This document shows positions 7,172-10,321 of a stretch of DNA of 10,321 nucleotides, piece after piece (within the stretch, counting starts at the first letter, position 1; each line of letters begins with the position of its first letter). The DNA comes from CANJBX01 sp041487815 (GTDB taxonomy: Bacteria > Pseudomonadota > Alphaproteobacteria > Rhizobiales > Xanthobacteraceae), in the NCBI GenBank assembly GCA_041487815.1, contig JBGPOB010000126.1:1-10321 (forward strand), given 5' to 3'. A program made the position numbers and the translations under genes. Under the pieces are notes generated by a model, which saw only the letters and a program-made list of their open reading frames with translations, did not search any database and had not been told where the DNA came from.

Positions 7172-7199
7172 CGGTATCACACCGCGCCGGCGCGACCGA

Positions 7200-7228
7200 T
7201 TGACGATCCCGGCAACCGCGCGTATATC
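7200..7228 (+). promoter_or_regulatory. Sigma-70-type promoter for the argC leader
   Basis: TTGACG (7200-7205, five of six positions), a 17-bp spacer and TATATC (7223-7228, four of six) form the best promoter match noticed in the window. Transcription is predicted to start near 7235-7236, about 170 bases before the argC ATG. A perfect 12-bp palindrome (7183-7194) lies just upstream of the -35. Confidence 0.6.
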
Positions 7229-7235
7229 GCTCGCG

Positions 7236-7301
7236 ATGAACGCGATCCGCACCCGAATTTTTATCCGCCGCCGTCGTATCGGCGTGCGCGGCCGTGCGTG
7301 A
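7236..7301 (+). CDS. Putative arginine-rich leader peptide of argC
   Basis: This 21-codon ORF begins with an ATG at the transcription start predicted from the 7200-7228 promoter, so it would be translated from a leaderless mRNA; no SD precedes it. Eight of its 21 residues are Arg (positions 5, 7, 11-14, 18, 20). Four Arg codons run in a row (CGC CGC CGT CGT, 7266-7277) and the peptide core reads IFIRRRRIGVR. It ends with TGA about 100 bases before argC, an arginine-biosynthesis gene. Amino-acid biosynthesis operons in other bacteria (trp, his, leu, ilv) are known to be controlled by leader peptides rich in the pathway product. By analogy this peptide would sense charged tRNA-Arg. The alternative is chance: non-coding frames in GC-rich DNA are often Arg-rich. 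Translation is not demonstrated. Confidence 0.5.
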   Translation: MNAIRTRIFIRRRRIGVRGRA

Positions 7302-7312
7302 TTGCAGCCCGT

Positions 7313-7372
7313 GCCGCCGGATAATCGCCGCGGCGCGATTTCCTCAAAAAATCTCGCGCGGCATCCTGCGGC
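7313..7372 (+). promoter_or_regulatory. Stem-loop in the argC leader, candidate attenuator element
   Basis: The outer stem pairs GCCGC-C-GGAT (7313-7322) with ATCC-T-GCGGC (7363-7372), nine pairs and one C/U mismatch. The inner stem pairs GCC plus GCGCGA (7327-7329, 7333-7338) with TCGCGC plus GGC (7354-7362), around a loop containing CCTCAAAAAA. No U-run follows, so it is not an ordinary intrinsic terminator. Two competing pairings exist: GCCGCG (7327-7332) with CGCGGC (7287-7292) inside the leader ORF, and ATCCT (7363-7367) with AGGAT (7394-7398), which contains the argC SD. Pairings were found by eye, and energies were not calculated. Confidence 0.4.
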
Positions 7373-7392
7373 CGGCACTCGCCGACTGTGAT

Positions 7393-7397
7393 AAGGA
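7393..7397 (+). promoter_or_regulatory. SD of argC
   Basis: AAGGA lies 6 bases before the ATG at 7404 and abuts the alternative TTG at 7398, so it fixes the start at 7404. It is among the strongest SD sequences in the window. Confidence 0.75.
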
Positions 7398-7403
7398 TTG
7401 ACC

Positions 7404-8456
7404 ATGACTACCCAAGCGAAGATCGCCATCCTTGGCGCCTCCGGCTATACCGGATCGGAATGCGTGCGCCTGCTGCTCACTCATCCGCGCGTCAAAATCG
7501 CAACGCTCACCGCCGATCGCAGGGCAGGGCAGGCCATGCGCGACGTATTTCCGCAGTTTTCGCCCTACAACCTGCCGAAGCTTGCGCCAATCGATGCGAT
7601 CGCCTGGCAGCGTGAAAAATTCGATCTGGTGTTCTGCGCATTGCCGCATGCGACGACGCAAAAAGTCGTCAAGGTCTTGCTGGCCAAAGCCCCGCGCACG
7701 AAAGTGGTGGATCTTTCCGCCGACTTTCGTCTTGCGCCGGACGCCTACGCGTATTGGTACGGTCATGAACATCTTGCCCCGGAGCTGCAAAGCGAGGCGG
7801 TCTATGGTCTCGTCGAAGTCTATCGGCGCGAGATCAAAAAAGCGCGGCTTGTCGCCAATCCCGGCTGCTACACGACCTGCGCCCAGCTTGCGCTGATCCC
7901 GCTGCTTAGATCCAAGGCGATCGATCCCGACGAGATCGTCGTTGACGCCAAGTCCGGCATGACCGGCGCAGGGCGCGCGACCAAAGAAGCGATGCTGTTC
8001 TCGGAAGTCTCCGAGGGGTTCAACGCCTATGGCGTCGGCCACCACCGCCACATGGCTGAACTCGACCAGGAGTTTTCCAAGGCCGCCGGCCGCGAAGTCG
8101 TGGTGACTTTTACTCCCCATCTCGTGCCGATGAATCGGGGAATCCTGTCAACCATCTATGTCCGCAGTAAAAATCGGTCAGCCAACGAACTTCATGCGAT
8201 ACTTTTAAAGTCCTACATGAAAGAACCGTTCGTTCACATTCTGCCGTTTGGCGAGATGCCACACACGCGGCACGTTCGCGGCTCCAACATGACGTTCCTC
8301 GGGGTTGTCAAGGACCGCATCCCCGGACGCGTCATTATCGGCTCGGCGCTCGACAATCTGGTGAAGGGCGCGGCCGGTCAGGCGGTGCAGAATATGAACC
8401 TGATGCTCGGCTTTCCCGAGACGACCGGGTTGGAGCAGGTGGCGCTGTTTCCCTAA
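7404..8456 (+). CDS. argC: N-acetyl-gamma-glutamyl-phosphate reductase
   Basis: ArgC catalyses the NADPH-dependent reduction of N-acetyl-glutamyl-phosphate to N-acetyl-glutamate semialdehyde, the third step from glutamate to arginine, in the cytoplasm. The protein has 350 residues, typical of the type 1 enzyme. It starts with the Rossmann nucleotide-binding loop GASGYTGSE (11-19). NPGCYTT holds the catalytic cysteine C155, KSGMTGAGR lies at 183-191, and GVGHHRHMAE (210-219) holds the conserved histidines. The C-terminal SALDNLVKGAAGQAVQNMN (314-332) closes the cofactor site. The ATG at 7404 is chosen over TTG 7398 because of the well-spaced AAGGA. The gene has its own promoter and a leader of about 170 bases with an Arg-rich ORF and stem-loops, suggesting feedback on expression. 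It ends 15 bp from the end of the convergent MAPEG gene. Confidence 0.96.
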   Translation: MTTQAKIAILGASGYTGSECVRLLLTHPRVKIATLTADRRAGQAMRDVFPQFSPYNLPKLAPIDAIAWQREKFDLVFCALPHATTQKVVKVLLAKAPRTKVVDLSADFRLAPDAYAYWYGHEHLAPELQSEAVYGLVEVYRREIKKARLVANPGCYTTCAQLALIPLLRSKAIDPDEIVVDAKSGMTGAGRATKEAMLFSEVSEGFNAYGVGHHRHMAELDQEFSKAAGREVVVTFTPHLVPMNRGILSTIYVRSKNRSANELHAILLKSYMKEPFVHILPFGEMPHTRHVRGSNMTFLGVVKDRIPGRVIIGSALDNLVKGAAGQAVQNMNLMLGFPETTGLEQVALFP

Positions 8457-8471
8457 CGCCTGGATCGCGCC

Positions 8472-8870
8472 CTAAATGATCCGGAAAATTGCCAGCACCA
8501 GCGCGGCCTGCGCGCAGAATCCGACAACGAAGGCGAGCGTGCGCAGCACCCGCACGCCGAGCGCAAAAATGATCGCATGCGCGAGCCGTGCCCAGAAATA
8601 AACCGCACACGCTGCCGCGGTCAGGGTGGAGGAAATGTTGAGCGAATCGAGGATCAGCACCAGCGGCGCGAATACGATCAAATTTTCGACCGCGTTGGTG
8701 TGAGCGAAATAGAGCCGCATCGCCCAGCCCGACTGCGGGATGTCGCCGGGTTTGGGATTGTCCATGGCGCCCATCAGCCCGCGCACGCGCCAGCGGTCGA
8801 GGATATAGGGAATCCAGAGAAGACCGGTGAGAATCACGGTTGCGGTTAGCCAGAACAATTCGCGCGACAT
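8472..8870 (-). CDS. MAPEG-family membrane protein
   Basis: This 132-residue protein has four hydrophobic segments (about 5-25, 62-77, 81-107, 110-130) and belongs to the MAPEG family (membrane-associated proteins in eicosanoid and glutathione metabolism). The family signature is visible as MRLYFAHTNAVENLIVFAPL (51-70), with R52, H57, N59, E62 and N63. It is followed by YFWARLAHAIIFALGVRVLR (91-110), where R95 and H98 are typical. Eukaryotic relatives are glutathione transferases, but bacterial members of this short type mostly have no assigned reaction, so none is given here. GAGGGA (8877-8882 on the minus strand), six bases before the ATG, supports the start. The gene lies 45 bp downstream of phaC on the same strand and may be its read-through partner. 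Confidence 0.85.
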   Translation of the reverse strand: MSRELFWLTATVILTGLLWIPYILDRWRVRGLMGAMDNPKPGDIPQSGWAMRLYFAHTNAVENLIVFAPLVLILDSLNISSTLTAAACAVYFWARLAHAIIFALGVRVLRTLAFVVGFCAQAALVLAIFRII

Positions 8871-8915
8871 TCGGCATCCCTCGGTTTCGGCGATCGGCGC
8901 ATCAAGCAGGCGACA

Positions 8916-10321
8916 TCAGGATTGCACTTTGACGTAGCTCCCGGGCGCGTCTTCGATCAATGGAAGTTTGCCGCCACCGGGCGCGCGCGCCGCGACCTCC
9001 TCCGGGTCGAATGCCTTGAGCCAAGCCATCCAGTCGGGCCACCATGAACCGGCGTGCTCGGTTGCCTCGCTGACCCAACGCTCAAGATTGTCGCCGTACG
9101 GCGCACCGCCGGTCCAGTACTGATATTTATTCTTGTCCGGGTGATTGACGACGCCGGCCATATGCCCAGAACCGGCCAGCACGAATCGCATGGGGCCGCC
9201 AAAAAACGACGAGCCAAGATAAACCGAGCGCGCCGGTGCGATATGATCCTCGCGGGTCGCGAGATTATAGATCGGTATCGTTACATTTTTGAGGTTGAGC
9301 AGTTCATTGGCAATTGTCATTGTGCCCTTGGTCAGGCGATTTTCGAGATAGAAGGCGCGCATATAGAATGAATGATTGGTGGCGGGCAGGCGTGTCGAGT
9401 CGGAATTCCAGTACAGCATGTCGTAAGCAAACGGCGCTTTGCCCTTGAGATAATTATTGATGACATAGGGCCAGATCAAATCGTTTGAACGCAGCAAGTT
9501 GAATGCCGTGGCCATCTTGCTGCCGGCAAGGTAGCCGCGTTCCGCCATCTGGCGCTCGATCGTCGCGATCTGCTCTTCGTCAGCGGCGAAGACCTTGAGG
9601 TCGCCAGCGTGGGTAAAGTCGACTTGCGTAGTCAACAAAGTTGCGGACTTGACGCGCTCATCGTGCTTCCCCGCCAGGTAGGCGAGCGCCACCGACAGCA
9701 GCGTGCCGCCAACGCAATAGCCAAGCGCGTGCATTCGACCCTCGCCGGTCGCCTGCTCGATTGCTTTGAGAGCCGCGATGGGGCCTTCGCGCATGTAGTC
9801 GTCGAATCCCTTGCGGGCGTGCCGCTCGTCGGGATTGACCCAGGAAATACAAAATACCGTCAGCCCGCGATCGACACACCACTTGATCAGGGATTTGTCG
9901 GGCGTCAGATCGAGCACGTAGTACTTGTTGATCCAGGGCGGCACGATCAGCAGCGGCGTCGTGAGGACCTTCTCGGTCGTCGGTGCGTATTGAATGAGTT
10001 GAATGAGGTCGTTCTGGTAGACGACGTTTCCGGGCGATGTGGCGAGGTTGCGACCGACCTCGAATTTCGACGAGTCGGATTGGCGGATTTTCAAACTACC
10101 GCCGCCCGCTGCAATATCCTCGGTCAGGTTCTGCATCCCGCGCACGAGGTTTTCCGCGTGCGATGCCAGGGTCTCGCGCAGCAGCTCGGGGTTGGTGAGC
10201 ACGAAGTTCGACGGCGACAGCGCATTGGCGATTTGTTTGACGTAAAACTCGGCCTTGTGCCGGGTGTGCGGGTCGAGACTATTGGCGCCGACAACAAGAT
10301 GATTGGCCCACTGCGCGGTCA
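8916..10321 (-). CDS. phaC: Poly(3-hydroxyalkanoate) synthase, 5' end cut by window
   Basis: PhaC polymerises (R)-3-hydroxyacyl-CoA into polyhydroxyalkanoate at the granule surface. The frame is open to the right edge, giving about 467 visible residues. Class I enzymes are usually near 600, so roughly 120-130 N-terminal residues lie outside. The visible part starts in the N-terminal domain; PSNFVLTNPELLRETL (about 10194-10214 and onward on the minus strand) is the family's conserved block. The PPWINKYYVLDL block follows. The lipase-like box GYCVGGT carries the catalytic cysteine (codon 9714-9716). The other triad members are the aspartate of TREDHIAP (9246-9248) and the histidine of GSGHMAGVVN (9162-9164). 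The C-terminus, with WWPDWMAWL, is typical of class I. The GTG at 10202 is internal, not a start. The upstream promoter is not visible; a MAPEG gene follows 45 bp downstream. Confidence 0.95.
   Translation of the reverse strand, partial: TAQWANHLVVGANSLDPHTRHKAEFYVKQIANALSPSNFVLTNPELLRETLASHAENLVRGMQNLTEDIAAGGGSLKIRQSDSSKFEVGRNLATSPGNVVYQNDLIQLIQYAPTTEKVLTTPLLIVPPWINKYYVLDLTPDKSLIKWCVDRGLTVFCISWVNPDERHARKGFDDYMREGPIAALKAIEQATGEGRMHALGYCVGGTLLSVALAYLAGKHDERVKSATLLTTQVDFTHAGDLKVFAADEEQIATIERQMAERGYLAGSKMATAFNLLRSNDLIWPYVINNYLKGKAPFAYDMLYWNSDSTRLPATNHSFYMRAFYLENRLTKGTMTIANELLNLKNVTIPIYNLATREDHIAPARSVYLGSSFFGGPMRFVLAGSGHMAGVVNHPDKNKYQYWTGGAPYGDNLERWVSEATEHAGSWWPDWMAWLKAFDPEEVAARAPGGGKLPLIEDAPGSYVKVQS

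Noticed and set aside
7313..7372. Intrinsic terminator in the argC leader
   Set aside because: The stem is strong but no run of U follows it; the only homopolymer, A6 at 7346-7351, lies in the loop.
7344..8120. 258-codon open frame on the - strand within argC
   Set aside because: argC is complete with catalytic residues and an SD; the antisense frame is a shadow.
10200..10202. GTG as the start of phaC
   Set aside because: Conserved PhaC N-terminal sequence (SPSNFVLTNPE and the stretch before it) continues in frame to the window edge, so this codon is internal valine.

Overview
The window looks like chromosomal DNA of a GC-rich alphaproteobacterium, most likely of the order Hyphomicrobiales (Rhizobiales). 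The evidence is high GC with GC-rich third positions, a polyhydroxyalkanoate synthase, an alphaproteobacterial-type ParE, few Shine-Dalgarno (SD) sequences and at least one apparently leaderless start. No genus can be named from sequence reading alone. No rRNA, tRNA, insertion sequence, CRISPR array or replication origin was seen.

Layout, left to right. (1) A ceramide-glucosyltransferase-like membrane glycosyltransferase, cut by the left edge (+). (2) A secreted TPR-repeat protein whose start codon sits in the arm of an 8-bp inverted repeat (+). (3) A POT-family proton/oligopeptide symporter (-) that overlaps the TPR gene tail to tail. (4) A HigB-HigA type II toxin-antitoxin pair (+) of visibly lower GC, with a promoter and operator-like half-sites in the gap shared with the transporter. 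(5) parE, topoisomerase IV subunit B (-), converging on higA with 9 bp between them. (6) A gap of about 295 bp, then a DedA-family membrane protein (+). (7) A 232-bp stretch with a good sigma-70-type promoter, a 21-codon arginine-rich ORF starting at the predicted transcription start, and a large stem-loop, followed by argC (+). (8) A MAPEG-family membrane protein (-) and, upstream of it on the same strand, a class I-type phaC, cut by the right edge.

Most genes are ordinary housekeeping or storage functions without an obvious shared pathway: arginine synthesis (argC), chromosome decatenation (parE), peptide uptake (POT), polymer storage (phaC) and envelope lipids (glycosyltransferase, DedA). 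The most notable signal is the argC leader. A predicted leaderless mRNA would begin by encoding a short peptide with 8 Arg in 21 residues, including four consecutive Arg codons, followed by mutually exclusive RNA pairings that can reach the argC ribosome binding site. This looks like arginine-sensing attenuation by a leader peptide. The idea is inferred from sequence only.
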